Positions 7,896 through 15,950 of a stretch of 64,000 nt of DNA are shown here, piece by piece (position 1 is the stretch's first letter; each line of letters starts with the position of its first letter). The stretch comes from Sphingopyxis sp. H115 (GTDB taxonomy: Bacteria; Pseudomonadota; Alphaproteobacteria; Sphingomonadales; Sphingomonadaceae). The stretch spans positions 1-64,000 of the forward strand of contig NZ_LNSA01000002.1 in assembly GCF_001468465.1 (NCBI RefSeq), written 5' to 3'. Below the pieces are notes generated by a model. That model saw only the letters and a program-made list of their open reading frames with translations. It was not told the origin of the DNA and did not search any database. A program made the position numbers and the translations under genes.

Positions 7896-8153
7896 ATGGC
7901 TACGCACGGCAACAACAGGACGAACGGCAAGGGAAGCGGCCACCACCCGCTGACCGACGCGCCGAATCGGCCGCAGGGAAGCTTTCCCGGCACCGGCAGC
8001 GACGAGTGGCATCGTACGCTGACCGGCCGGCAGTCGCCCGAGCCCGTGAGCGCGAAGCTGCGCATGATTTACGGCAATATCGTTTCCGAACAATTGCCCG
8101 ACCATATGCTCGACCTTCTCTCCCAGCTCGACCAGAAAAGCCCGAAACAATAA
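7896..8153 (+). CDS. nepR: Anti-sigma factor NepR
   Basis: The 85-residue protein has an unstructured N-terminal half and the NepR helix motif near the C terminus (KLRMIYGNIVSEQLPDHMLD, residues 54-73). NepR binds EcfG and keeps it inactive until phosphorylated PhyR displaces it. Its stop overlaps the ecfG start as TAATG, the normal coupled arrangement. The ATG at 7896 lies only 9 bases after the promoter -10 element, so the mRNA may be leaderless; no Shine-Dalgarno sequence is seen. No alternative downstream start would keep the whole protein. Confidence 0.9.
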   Translation: MATHGNNRTNGKGSGHHPLTDAPNRPQGSFPGTGSDEWHRTLTGRQSPEPVSAKLRMIYGNIVSEQLPDHMLDLLSQLDQKSPKQ

Positions 8154-8779
8154 TGACCGAAGCCACCGCCGCGTCGCAGGCCGGCGCCCTGTCGGACAGC
8201 GAATTCAAGGCGTTGCTGGCAGGCGTCATCCCCCACCTGCGCGCTTACGGGCGCAGCCTTTCGGGAAATCCCGACCTGGCCGACGATCTGACGCAGGACA
8301 CGATGGTCAAGGCGTGGGCGTCGCGCGAGCGGTTCGAACGCGGCACGTCGATCAAGGCGTGGACCTTCGTCATCCTGCGCAACACCTTCCTGTCGCAGAT
8401 GCGCCGCAACAAATTCGTCGGCGAATATGACGAGACCGCGGTCGAACGCACCATGTCCACCCCGGCAAGCCAGGAAGACAGCGGCGAAATGGCCGATTTG
8501 CAACGCGGCCTGATGGAATTGCCGCAGGACCAGCGCGAGGCGCTGATCCTCGTCGGCGCCGGCGGGCTATCCTATGAAGAGGCGGCGAGCATCTGCGACT
8601 GCGCGCTCGGCACGATGAAAAGCCGCGTGTCGCGCGCCCGCGCGGCGCTCGAGGAAATCATGAACCGCGGCCAATTTTCGCAAAAACGCGCCGACGCCCC
8701 GCCGTCGAGCGAGGCGGTCGATGCGATCATGGACAGCGTCGAGACGATCACCGCGCGGCGCGAGGCGGCAAACCGCTAA
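8153..8779 (+). CDS. ecfG: General stress response sigma factor EcfG
   Basis: The 208-residue ECF sigma factor has region 2 (DLADDLTQDTMVKAW; FVILRNTFLSQMRR) and region 4 (LPQDQREALILVGAGGLSYE; GTMKSRVSRARAAL). It directs RNA polymerase to GGAAC-N16/17-CGTT promoters and is held by NepR under unstressed conditions. The ATG is coupled to the nepR stop. The TTG/GTG-initiated longer frame upstream overlaps nepR entirely and was rejected. A close paralogue lies at 6645-7199. Confidence 0.95.
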   Translation: MTEATAASQAGALSDSEFKALLAGVIPHLRAYGRSLSGNPDLADDLTQDTMVKAWASRERFERGTSIKAWTFVILRNTFLSQMRRNKFVGEYDETAVERTMSTPASQEDSGEMADLQRGLMELPQDQREALILVGAGGLSYEEAASICDCALGTMKSRVSRARAALEEIMNRGQFSQKRADAPPSSEAVDAIMDSVETITARREAANR

Positions 8780-8846
8780 GCCCCCTCGACTTTGCGGTGC
8801 GCCAGCGCCAGAACGGAGCATCTTTTCCAGCAAAGCGAGCCTCCCC

Positions 8847-10022
8847 ATGACGAACCTGCCCCCCCTTGCCCTGATCGCCGCGCTCGCCGTTGCCGCCTGC
8901 ACGGCGCCCGCCACGACCGAAGCCGCCCCCGCCAACACCGCCAGCCTCGACGCATCGGGCGATCAGCCCGCAACCCCGCTCGCCGACGCGCCGTTCACGG
9001 TACAGGACATCGCCGATTTCAACGAACCCTGGGCGATGACTTTTGTCCCGGGCACCCGCGCGGCGCTGATCACCGAAAAGTCGGGCAAGCTCAAACTCTG
9101 GCAAGAAAATGGCCCGGTTCAGGATGTCGCGGGCGTGCCAAGCGTCGCCTATGGCGGGCAGGGTGGCTTCGGCGACGTGATCGTCGCGCCCGATTTCGCC
9201 GCGACCGGCACAATCTATCTGAGCTGGGTCGAAGCGGGCAGCGGCGGCACTTTCGGCGCGGTCGTCGGCAAGGCAAAGCTCGTCCAGGGTACGACGCCGC
9301 GGATCGAGGGCCTGCAGATCATCTGGAAACAGGATCCGAAGGTGACGGGCCGCGGCCATTTCTCGCACCGTCTCGCTTTCTCGCCCGACGGCAAATATCT
9401 GTTCGTCGGGTCGGGCGAGCGGCAGAAATTCGATCCCGCGCAGGACATGAAGGCGAATCTCGGCAAGGTGCTGCGTCTCAACCCCGACGGCAGCATCCCC
9501 GCCGACAACCCCTTTGTATCGCAAGGCGGCGTCACCGCGCAAATCTGGTCGCTCGGCCATCGCAATATCCTCGGCCTTGCCTTCGATGGCACGGGCAAGC
9601 TCTGGAATCAGGAAATGGGCCCGAAGGGCGGCGACGAGGTCAATCTGGTCGAAGCGAAGGCCAATTACGGTTATCCGATCGTGTCGAACGGCGATCATTA
9701 TGACGGCCGCGACATCCCCGACCATGGGACACGCCCCGAATTCGCCGCGCCGAAGCTGTGGTGGAACCCCGCGGTCTCGCCCGCCGGCCTCGCCTTCTAC
9801 AATGGCGACCTTTACCCCGGCTGGAAGAACAGCCTGCTGATGGGGGCGCTGTCGGGCGAGGGCCTCGTCCGCATGGCAATCGACGGCGACCGTCTCCACA
9901 AGTCCGACCGCTGGGATTTCGGCCAGCGCATCCGCGAGGTCGAGGTGCGTGACGACGGATCGGTCTGGCTGCTCACCGACGGCGAGGACGGCAAGCTGGT
10001 GAAGCTCGTCCCGAAGAAATAG
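8847..10022 (+). CDS. PQQ-dependent sugar dehydrogenase-like lipoprotein
   Basis: The 391-residue protein starts with a lipoprotein signal peptide (lipobox AVAAC near residue 18). It has the six-bladed propeller sequence of the soluble glucose/aldose dehydrogenase family (GdhB/YliI type). Recognisable stretches are FNEPWAMTFVPG, GHFSHRLAFSPDG, GHRNILGLAFD and QEMGPKGGDEVNL. Such enzymes oxidise aldoses in the periplasm with PQQ and calcium. Many homologues have unknown substrates, and no PQQ biosynthesis genes are seen here. It follows ecfG by 67 bases and could be partly cotranscribed. The start at 8847 gives a full signal peptide; the longer frame runs into ecfG. Confidence 0.85.
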   Translation: MTNLPPLALIAALAVAACTAPATTEAAPANTASLDASGDQPATPLADAPFTVQDIADFNEPWAMTFVPGTRAALITEKSGKLKLWQENGPVQDVAGVPSVAYGGQGGFGDVIVAPDFAATGTIYLSWVEAGSGGTFGAVVGKAKLVQGTTPRIEGLQIIWKQDPKVTGRGHFSHRLAFSPDGKYLFVGSGERQKFDPAQDMKANLGKVLRLNPDGSIPADNPFVSQGGVTAQIWSLGHRNILGLAFDGTGKLWNQEMGPKGGDEVNLVEAKANYGYPIVSNGDHYDGRDIPDHGTRPEFAAPKLWWNPAVSPAGLAFYNGDLYPGWKNSLLMGALSGEGLVRMAIDGDRLHKSDRWDFGQRIREVEVRDDGSVWLLTDGEDGKLVKLVPKK

Positions 10023-10065
10023 CCTGCGGCTTTCACCGCGGGGCAAGCATCCCTATATCGCTCCC

Positions 10066-10806
10066 ATGATCCGCGGATTCCTCACCCGGCGCGCCGAATG
10101 GCCCGCGCGCATTCCCGATCCCGACGCGCTGCCGCCGCTGACGCTGCTGTGGCGCGAGATCGGGTCGCTGGCGCGCGCGATCGGCGGCCGCGTCCGCCCG
10201 ATGCCGCCCGAACCCAATCCCGACAGCGAGCATCCCCCGGTGATGGTGCTGCCGGGTTTCCTGTCGGGCGACTGGGCGACGAAGGCGCTGCGCGCCGACC
10301 TGCGCCGCGCGGGGTTCCGCTGCTATGCCTGGGGCCTCGGCTTCAACCGCGGCGCGACCGCCGACATCATCGATCGCATCGACACACGCGTCCAGTGGAT
10401 CATCGACCGCACCGGCTATGCCCCCGCGCTGGTCGGCTGGTCGCTGGGCGGCATCTATGCGCGCGAATATGCGAAGCACCACCCGGACAAGGTCGCGCGC
10501 GTCGTCACGCTGGGTTCACCCTTTTCGGGCAGCCGCCGCGCCAACCGCGCCTGGCGGCTCTATCACCTCGTCGCGCGCCACCCGGTCGACAATCCGCCGA
10601 TCGACTTCCACCCGGCGCCGCGTCCCGAAATGCCGACCTTTGCGCTCTGGTCGAAACATGATGGCGTCGTCGCGGTCAGCAGCGCACGCGGGCTGCCCCA
10701 CGAAAGCGACCGGCAGGTCGAGGTCGATTGCGGCCATATGGGCTTTGCCTATGCGCCCACCTCGGTTGCGGCGATCGCAAAGGCGTTAACCGAAGACATA
10801 GGTTAA
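10066..10806 (+). CDS. Alpha/beta-hydrolase (lipase/PGAP1-like)
   Basis: The 246-residue protein has an alpha/beta-hydrolase core with the nucleophile elbow GWSLGG (Ser126), an oxyanion-hole region VLPGFLSGDW, a probable acid in SKHDGVV and a catalytic His in CGHMGF. There is no signal peptide. The reaction is probably hydrolysis of an ester or lipid; the substrate cannot be told. It lies 43 bases after the sugar dehydrogenase on the same strand. Confidence 0.75.
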   Translation: MIRGFLTRRAEWPARIPDPDALPPLTLLWREIGSLARAIGGRVRPMPPEPNPDSEHPPVMVLPGFLSGDWATKALRADLRRAGFRCYAWGLGFNRGATADIIDRIDTRVQWIIDRTGYAPALVGWSLGGIYAREYAKHHPDKVARVVTLGSPFSGSRRANRAWRLYHLVARHPVDNPPIDFHPAPRPEMPTFALWSKHDGVVAVSSARGLPHESDRQVEVDCGHMGFAYAPTSVAAIAKALTEDIG

Positions 10807-10849
10807 TCGGGCATAAGGCGATATCCGACGCGCCCAAGGAAGCCTGCCG

Positions 10850-11173
10850 ATGCTATCGATGACGACCGCCCTTGCCCTTGCGATGCAAACCGCCGCCGTG
10901 CCCGCACCGCCGGCCTGCCCCGCCGGGCTCGCGGCGGGCAGCGCGCGCATCTGGGTCTACAGCGCGCCCAGCGCCGGTGCGCGCAAGACCGCGAAACTGC
11001 GCCCGGGATCGCCGTTGTTTATCTGCAACGCCAATGCCGGCTGGCTCTATGTCCTGTACCGCGACCGGCGCCATTCGTGCCCCGGCACCGCGGCCGGCCT
11101 CGACCTGCGTTACACATCGACCTGCGCAAGCGGCTGGCTGCCGCGCCACCGCGTCGCGATCGTCAGCCGTTAG
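10850..11173 (+). CDS. Small secreted SH3-like protein
   Basis: The 107-residue protein has an N-terminal signal-like hydrophobic segment followed by a bacterial SH3-like pattern (IWVYSAPSAGARKTAKLRPG ... GWLYVLYRDR). Four cysteines lie in the mature part and could form disulfides in the periplasm. AAGGA lies about 9 bases before the ATG at 10850; an ATG at 10859 is an alternative. Function unknown. Confidence 0.65.
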   Translation: MLSMTTALALAMQTAAVPAPPACPAGLAAGSARIWVYSAPSAGARKTAKLRPGSPLFICNANAGWLYVLYRDRRHSCPGTAAGLDLRYTSTCASGWLPRHRVAIVSR

Positions 11174-11182
11174 AGTCAGGCC

Positions 11183-11701
11183 CTAACAAACATCGATGCG
11201 ATAAGCGGGCGCCGCGCGCCATTCCATCAGCATCCGTCCCGGCCGCTTCCCCGCACGTCCGGTCGATACGAAACCGATCCGGCGCAGCAGCGCGCGCGAT
11301 CGTTCGTTGTCGGGGTGGCATTCGGCGACGATCGAAGCGCCCGGCCGCGACGAAGCCAGCGCCTCGACCACCGCGCGCACTGCCTCGGTCGCAATGCCCT
11401 TGCCGCGCACGCGCGCGGCGAACCAGTAACCGATCTCATATTCCTGTCCCAACCGGCGGTGCACCCCGATCACGCCATTGAGGTCGAGGCCACTTGCATC
11501 GCGCACCGCGTGAAAGACATCCCCGCCCCCCGATCCCGCAATCAGCGCGCGGGCGTCGGCTTCGGTGAAGGGCGCGGGCAGGAAATGGACGCGCGAAGTC
11601 ACCGTTTCGTCGGTGATCGCGGCGAGCGCGCGCGCATCATCGGCGAACAGCGGGGTGATGCGGCAATGGTCGGTCGACAGGGCAAGCAAGGTATCGGTCA
11701 T
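11183..11701 (-). CDS. GNAT-family N-acetyltransferase (RimJ/RimL-like)
   Basis: The 172-residue protein has the order of GNAT motifs seen in ribosomal-protein and small-molecule acetyltransferases: an HFLPAPFTEADA region, the acetyl-CoA loop RVRGKGIATEA, and the C-terminal NERSRALLRRIGF. It would transfer acetyl from acetyl-CoA to an unknown amine. AGAAGAAG lies upstream of the ATG at 11701. The gene converges with the small SH3-like gene. Confidence 0.82.
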   Translation of the reverse strand: MTDTLLALSTDHCRITPLFADDARALAAITDETVTSRVHFLPAPFTEADARALIAGSGGGDVFHAVRDASGLDLNGVIGVHRRLGQEYEIGYWFAARVRGKGIATEAVRAVVEALASSRPGASIVAECHPDNERSRALLRRIGFVSTGRAGKRPGRMLMEWRAAPAYRIDVC

Positions 11702-11900
11702 GTCGCGTCTTCTTCTAAAAGCGCACGCCGTGACCGGAGGTTTGGTGGTGTGATGATGACCATTCGCCTGCCCGAACACGGCGGCGATGGTCACAGGTGA
11801 TGCCATGCCGCTCCTATGTAAAGGAGCGCCAATACGCCTTGAATCGGGTGGATCGGTCGTTGGTCATCGGCGACGGGCCTATGCGCAATTCGCGTCCGGG

Positions 11901-13250
11901 TCAATCCGCCACCAGCGCGTCGATCGCGGGCGCCGCGTCGACCTTGCCGGCAATCATCGCCTCGATCCTCCCGATCCGCGCGTCCGAAACGCCAAAAGCG
12001 CGCGCCGCCGATAGCCATTCGGCGCCCGTCACCCGCCCGTCGGCATCGTCCCGAATCAGCCCGCGCACGAAATCAGCGAAGCCTTTCCCGTGCGGCCGGC
12101 CCGCATCGTCGACCGCCTTCGCAAACAGCGCGCCGCATGCATAATAGGCGCGCTGGTCGTTCCTCCGCCGCGCGTCGGCGAGCGATCCCTTGGCCAGCGC
12201 CGCGATGCAGTCGCTGCGCGCGTCGGCCATGAACGCCTTTGCGTCATAGCTCGCGTCGGCACGTACCGCCGCCTGCATCGCCAGATAATCGGCGCCGCCT
12301 TCGGTAATCCACGCCTCGTCGGGCGTCGCATAGTCGACCGTCTCGCCAAGCCAGAAATGCGCGGCCTCGTGCGCGATGAACCAGCGCATCTGGTTGAGCG
12401 CGCCCGGCGTCTCCTTCAGCAGTTGCTTGCCCTCGATCCGCATCGTGATCATGCCGGGCGAAACGCTGCCCCCGGTGCTCGCGCCGGCGAAATCCGTCCC
12501 CGCCCAGCTCGCGATCACCATCGGCCGGCCGCTCTTGTGCGGCCCCATCTGCGTTTCGAAATCGCGAAAGACCGCCGGTGTGAAATTGCGCAGGCGCGTC
12601 GATATCCATGCCGGCAGGCCCGGGTCCAATATCGTCGCAACCGGATCGTCCGGCGACATCGCAACCTCGCCGACATAGACATAATTGTCGCCGACATCGT
12701 CGGCGCGCGTCACGCGCTGACCATCAAAAAGCAGGGGCGTGCCCCCGGCGGTCAGCGCGATCCGCGTCGGATAGTCCTGCGGCTCGCGCAACGCCGCGAC
12801 CGCCTCGCGGCTTTCCTTCGGAAAGCTTTTGAAATGACCGCCATAGAGGGCAAGCGTGCCGTCGGACAGGCGGATCGCCGGATCATAATCGGCAACCAGA
12901 TCCTTTGCGAGCGGGCGAAAGCGGATCATCACCTCGCGCGGGACGTCGCCGTCGGCGGCAACAAAAGCGTCGAAATCGCCGACCCGCTCCAGCGACACGC
13001 CCGGCGTCATCACCTCCCAGCTCTCACGGCGCCAGGGCCGCTGCTCGGCGCGCAGCATCGCCGAACGCGCAAATGCCCAGACGGGCGCATCAGCCGCGAA
13101 ACGAAAGCGCGCTTTCCATTCGTCGCTGTCGCGAAAGATCAGCACATCGTTCGCCGCCGCGATGGCGGTGGCCTCACCGCCTCCGGGTTTCGGTGGATGC
13201 GCAGCGCAAGCTGCCAGCAGGACAAAACATAACACCGGCAGAAATTTCAC
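11901..13250 (-). CDS. Secreted gluzincin-type metallopeptidase-like lipoprotein
   Basis: The 449-residue protein starts at a GTG (13250) preceded by a G-rich ribosome binding site. It has a lipoprotein signal peptide with lipobox LLAAC. It contains HEAAH at 294-298 followed 19 residues later by Glu317, the zinc-binding HExxH-18x-E pattern of M1-like gluzincins. Full M1 aminopeptidases also have a GAMEN motif, which I do not see, so the substrate class is uncertain. It probably sits in the outer membrane or periplasm. The longer frame upstream overlaps the divergent promoter region. Confidence 0.75.
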   Translation of the reverse strand: MKFLPVLCFVLLAACAAHPPKPGGGEATAIAAANDVLIFRDSDEWKARFRFAADAPVWAFARSAMLRAEQRPWRRESWEVMTPGVSLERVGDFDAFVAADGDVPREVMIRFRPLAKDLVADYDPAIRLSDGTLALYGGHFKSFPKESREAVAALREPQDYPTRIALTAGGTPLLFDGQRVTRADDVGDNYVYVGEVAMSPDDPVATILDPGLPAWISTRLRNFTPAVFRDFETQMGPHKSGRPMVIASWAGTDFAGASTGGSVSPGMITMRIEGKQLLKETPGALNQMRWFIAHEAAHFWLGETVDYATPDEAWITEGGADYLAMQAAVRADASYDAKAFMADARSDCIAALAKGSLADARRRNDQRAYYACGALFAKAVDDAGRPHGKGFADFVRGLIRDDADGRVTGAEWLSAARAFGVSDARIGRIEAMIAGKVDAAPAIDALVAD

Positions 13251-13370
13251 GCATACCCCCCTGAAAAATCCCCGGTATTCGGCGAAATAGCCAGTCCGCC
13301 CATTCGCTGTCAATCGTGCGAGACAATCGGTGCGCTTGACCAAATCCCATCACGCACTATTTAAAGTTAC

Positions 13371-13835
13371 ATGAAACGCGACAGCCGACTCTCGGGCGTT
13401 CTCCACGTCCTCCTCCACATGGCCGAGCAAGGCGCGCCGATGACGTCGGAGCAGCTCGCCAAGGCGATGCAGACGCACCCGGTCGTGATCCGCCGTACCC
13501 TCGGCGGCCTCCGCGATGCGGGCTTCGTCCATAGCGAAAAGGGGCATGGCGGCGGCTGGACGATCGCCAAGCCCCTCGCCGACATCACGATGCGCGACGT
13601 CTATGACGCGATCGGGCGGCCCGGCCTGATGGCGATGGGCAACCGCACCGAGGCGCCCGGCTGCCTCGTCGAGCGGGCGGTCAACGCCGCGCTCGATACC
13701 AGCTTTCAGGAGGCCGAGGCGCTGCTGCTCGCACGCTTCGCCGAGGTCACGCTCGCTGAGCTCGCCGCCGATTTCCACGCGCGCATGGCCGCGCGCTCCC
13801 CCTCCCCCACGACGCAGGAGCATATTCATGGCTGA
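13371..13835 (+). CDS. Rrf2-family transcriptional regulator
   Basis: The 154-residue protein has an N-terminal winged helix of the Rrf2 type (VLHVLLHMAEQGAPMTSEQL, HPVVIRRTLGGLRDAGFV, GHGGGWTIAKP). Some family members bind an Fe-S cluster through three cysteines, but this one has a single cysteine near residue 100 and probably lacks a cluster. It overlaps the downstream methyltransferase gene by 8 bases and so probably controls that operon. It is divergent from the metallopeptidase gene. Confidence 0.88.
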   Translation: MKRDSRLSGVLHVLLHMAEQGAPMTSEQLAKAMQTHPVVIRRTLGGLRDAGFVHSEKGHGGGWTIAKPLADITMRDVYDAIGRPGLMAMGNRTEAPGCLVERAVNAALDTSFQEAEALLLARFAEVTLAELAADFHARMAARSPSPTTQEHIHG

Positions 13836-14523
13836 AGGCGCCCAGCATTTCCTCGACAGCTTCAAGGACCCCGAAGCGGTCGCGCACTACACCGAAGGGC
13901 CGAAGCGTTTCGTCCCCGGCCTCGACGGCCTCCACCGCATGACCGGCCTCCTCCTCGCCGAACGCGTGCCCGCCGACGCGCATATCCTCGTCCTCGGCGC
14001 GGGTGGCGGCAGCGAGATGAAGGCAATGGCCGACGCCTATCCGGGCTGGCGCTTCACCGGCGTCGATCCCGCGGGACCGATGCTCGACCTCGCGGCCAAG
14101 GTCATGGGCGCGAATGCCCACCGCGCCGAGTTGGTCGAGGGCTATATCGACGACGCGCCCGCCGGCCCCTTCGACGGCGCGACCTGCCTCCTCACGCTCC
14201 ATTTCCTGGAAACCGAAGAGCGCATCCGTACCGCCGGCGAAATTAGCAAGCGGCTGAAACCCGGCGCGCCCTTCGTCGCCGCGCATGGCAGCTTTCCCCA
14301 AGAGGCCGGCGAACGCGACCGCTGGCTCGACCGCTACGCGTCCTATGCGATCGCCTCGGGCGGCAATCCCGAACAGGTCGCCAAGGGCCGCGAGGCCGTC
14401 GCAACGCACGTCGCGATGCTCAGCCCCGAAGCCGACGAAGAGGTGCTCCGCACCGCGGGCTTCACCGGCGTCGAACAATTCTACGCCGCCTTCACCTGGC
14501 GCGGCTGGGTCGGCTATGCTTGA
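13828..14523 (+). CDS. Class I SAM-dependent methyltransferase
   Basis: The 231-residue protein has a Rossmann methyltransferase fold. Motif I is ILVLGAGGGSEMKA, followed by the acidic residue in GWRFTGVDPAGPMLDLA and a motif IV-like region GATCLLTLHFLE. It uses S-adenosylmethionine; the substrate is unknown. It overlaps the upstream Rrf2 regulator gene by 8 bases, which makes a two-gene operon. Confidence 0.85.
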   Translation: MAEGAQHFLDSFKDPEAVAHYTEGPKRFVPGLDGLHRMTGLLLAERVPADAHILVLGAGGGSEMKAMADAYPGWRFTGVDPAGPMLDLAAKVMGANAHRAELVEGYIDDAPAGPFDGATCLLTLHFLETEERIRTAGEISKRLKPGAPFVAAHGSFPQEAGERDRWLDRYASYAIASGGNPEQVAKGREAVATHVAMLSPEADEEVLRTAGFTGVEQFYAAFTWRGWVGYA

Positions 14524-14579
14524 GCGCCGCGTCCGACGCGCGATATTGTAGCGGCGCCGCGGCGCGCTAATATCGGGCG

Positions 14580-15125
14580 ATGACACAGGATCTGCCGATC
14601 GGCCGGGCGCTCCGCCGCTTCCGCCGCCTCAACGCTATCAAGCAGGGCCATTTCGCGGAGCTGCTCGGCGTCGCGCAGGCGAGCGTCTCGCGCTGGGAAA
14701 GCGGCACGCACGAGCCAGACGCGGCGCACCGCGAGAAAATCGCCGCCCTGATCGCCGCGCAGACGGGGAGCGACGCCGATGCCGCGCTCAAGCGGCTGGT
14801 CGAGACCTCGACGCAGGCGGTTCACCTCGTCTGCGACGCGACGCACCGCCTGCTCGCGGCGTCGCCCGCGCGTGCGGCGTCGTGGCAGGCCGACGCCCGG
14901 GCCTGTGTCGGCATGTCGCTGTGGCGCTTCGCAACGCGCGAAATCATTCTCGCCGAAGCGGGGCTCGCGGCGGCGGGCTGGTTCGAGCGCCCGTTCCAGA
15001 CCCTCGACGTCCGGACCGGCGCCAACGGCAGCCGCGAAATCCCCGTCCGCCCCGGACGGATGCGCTGGGAGACCATTCCGCTTTCGGGCGGCCGCACAGG
15101 ACGCCTGACGACGACGATTGGCTGA
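14580..15125 (+). CDS. XRE-family DNA-binding regulator
   Basis: The 181-residue protein has an N-terminal Cro/C1 helix-turn-helix (HFAELLGVAQASVSRWESGT, residues about 23-42). A C-terminal region of about 110 residues has no clear family and may be a PAS-like ligand-binding domain. It lies 56 bases after the methyltransferase gene on the same strand. Target genes unknown. Confidence 0.78.
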   Translation: MTQDLPIGRALRRFRRLNAIKQGHFAELLGVAQASVSRWESGTHEPDAAHREKIAALIAAQTGSDADAALKRLVETSTQAVHLVCDATHRLLAASPARAASWQADARACVGMSLWRFATREIILAEAGLAAAGWFERPFQTLDVRTGANGSREIPVRPGRMRWETIPLSGGRTGRLTTTIG

Positions 15126-15205
15126 CGCGCATAATTTTTACGTGTCCGCCTTCGCGGCGCATTTCTATGACGAACCCTTCAAGCGTCGCTGTGAAGGACC
15201 GCCCG

Positions 15206-15817
15206 ATGGAACAGGCCATTCAGACAGATCCCGCCCGTCTCGAAGCCATTCTCGCTTTCGTCCAGTCGGCGGAGAAGCTCAAGGACACGCTGCGGAGCGG
15301 CATCACCGCGCAGGGCCGCGCCGAGAGTACCGCCGAACATAGCTGGCGGCTCTGCTTGATGACGATCTTGTTCGACCGCGAACTGGGCGATCACGACCGC
15401 CTCAAACTGCTCAAGCTGTGTATCGTGCACGACCTCGGCGAAGCGATTTCGGGCGACGTTCCGGCGACGCTGCAGGTCGCGGGCGACGGGCGCGCCGCGC
15501 AAGAACGCGCCGATCTGATGACATTATGCGCCCCATTGCCGGACGACCTCCGCGACGAACTCGTCGCGCTGTGGGACGAATATACCGCAGCCGCCACGCC
15601 CGAGGCGATCCTCGCCAAGGGCTTCGACAAGCTCGAGACGATGCTCCAGCACCTCGTCGGAAAGAACGGTCCCGATTTCGATTACCGGTTCAACCTCGCC
15701 TATGGCGCAAAGCATACCGCGCGCCATCCACTGCTCGCGCAATTACGCGACCTCGTCGATCGGGAAACCCAAAAACGCGTGATAATGATGGCGCCGGCCG
15801 AACCAGCCAAAGGCTGA
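15206..15817 (+). CDS. HD-domain hydrolase (YfbR/HDDC2-like)
   Basis: The 203-residue protein has an HD metal-binding core: His in STAEHSWRLCL, His-Asp in IVHDLGEAISGD, and a later Asp in FDKLETMLQHL. This is typical of the YfbR/HDDC2 type 5'-nucleotidases that remove phosphate from nucleoside monophosphates. GAAGGA lies 7 bases before the ATG at 15206. An ATG at 15167 would add 13 residues but has a poorer ribosome binding site. Confidence 0.82.
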   Translation: MEQAIQTDPARLEAILAFVQSAEKLKDTLRSGITAQGRAESTAEHSWRLCLMTILFDRELGDHDRLKLLKLCIVHDLGEAISGDVPATLQVAGDGRAAQERADLMTLCAPLPDDLRDELVALWDEYTAAATPEAILAKGFDKLETMLQHLVGKNGPDFDYRFNLAYGAKHTARHPLLAQLRDLVDRETQKRVIMMAPAEPAKG

Positions 15818-15897
15818 ACTCCGCCTACGGCGCGATCAGCTCTTGGGTTTCCGTGATGCCATTTTTTGCACTGGCTCCCCCTTGTGTCGCCAAATAA

Positions 15898-15923
15898 TAC
15901 AATATATTGCGCAATATATTGTA
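15898..15923. promoter_or_regulatory. Perfect 26-bp palindromic operator made of two CAATATATTG boxes
   Basis: Positions 15900-15909 and 15912-15921 are both CAATATATTG, itself a palindrome, and are separated by CG. With the flanking TA on each side the whole 26 bases are a perfect inverted repeat. It lies 28 bases before the S41 peptidase ATG, in a promoter position. The MarR-type regulator encoded at the end of the same operon is the obvious candidate to bind it. Confidence 0.7.
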
Positions 15924-15950
15924 CGAATCGGATCGCGGACGGGACACAGG

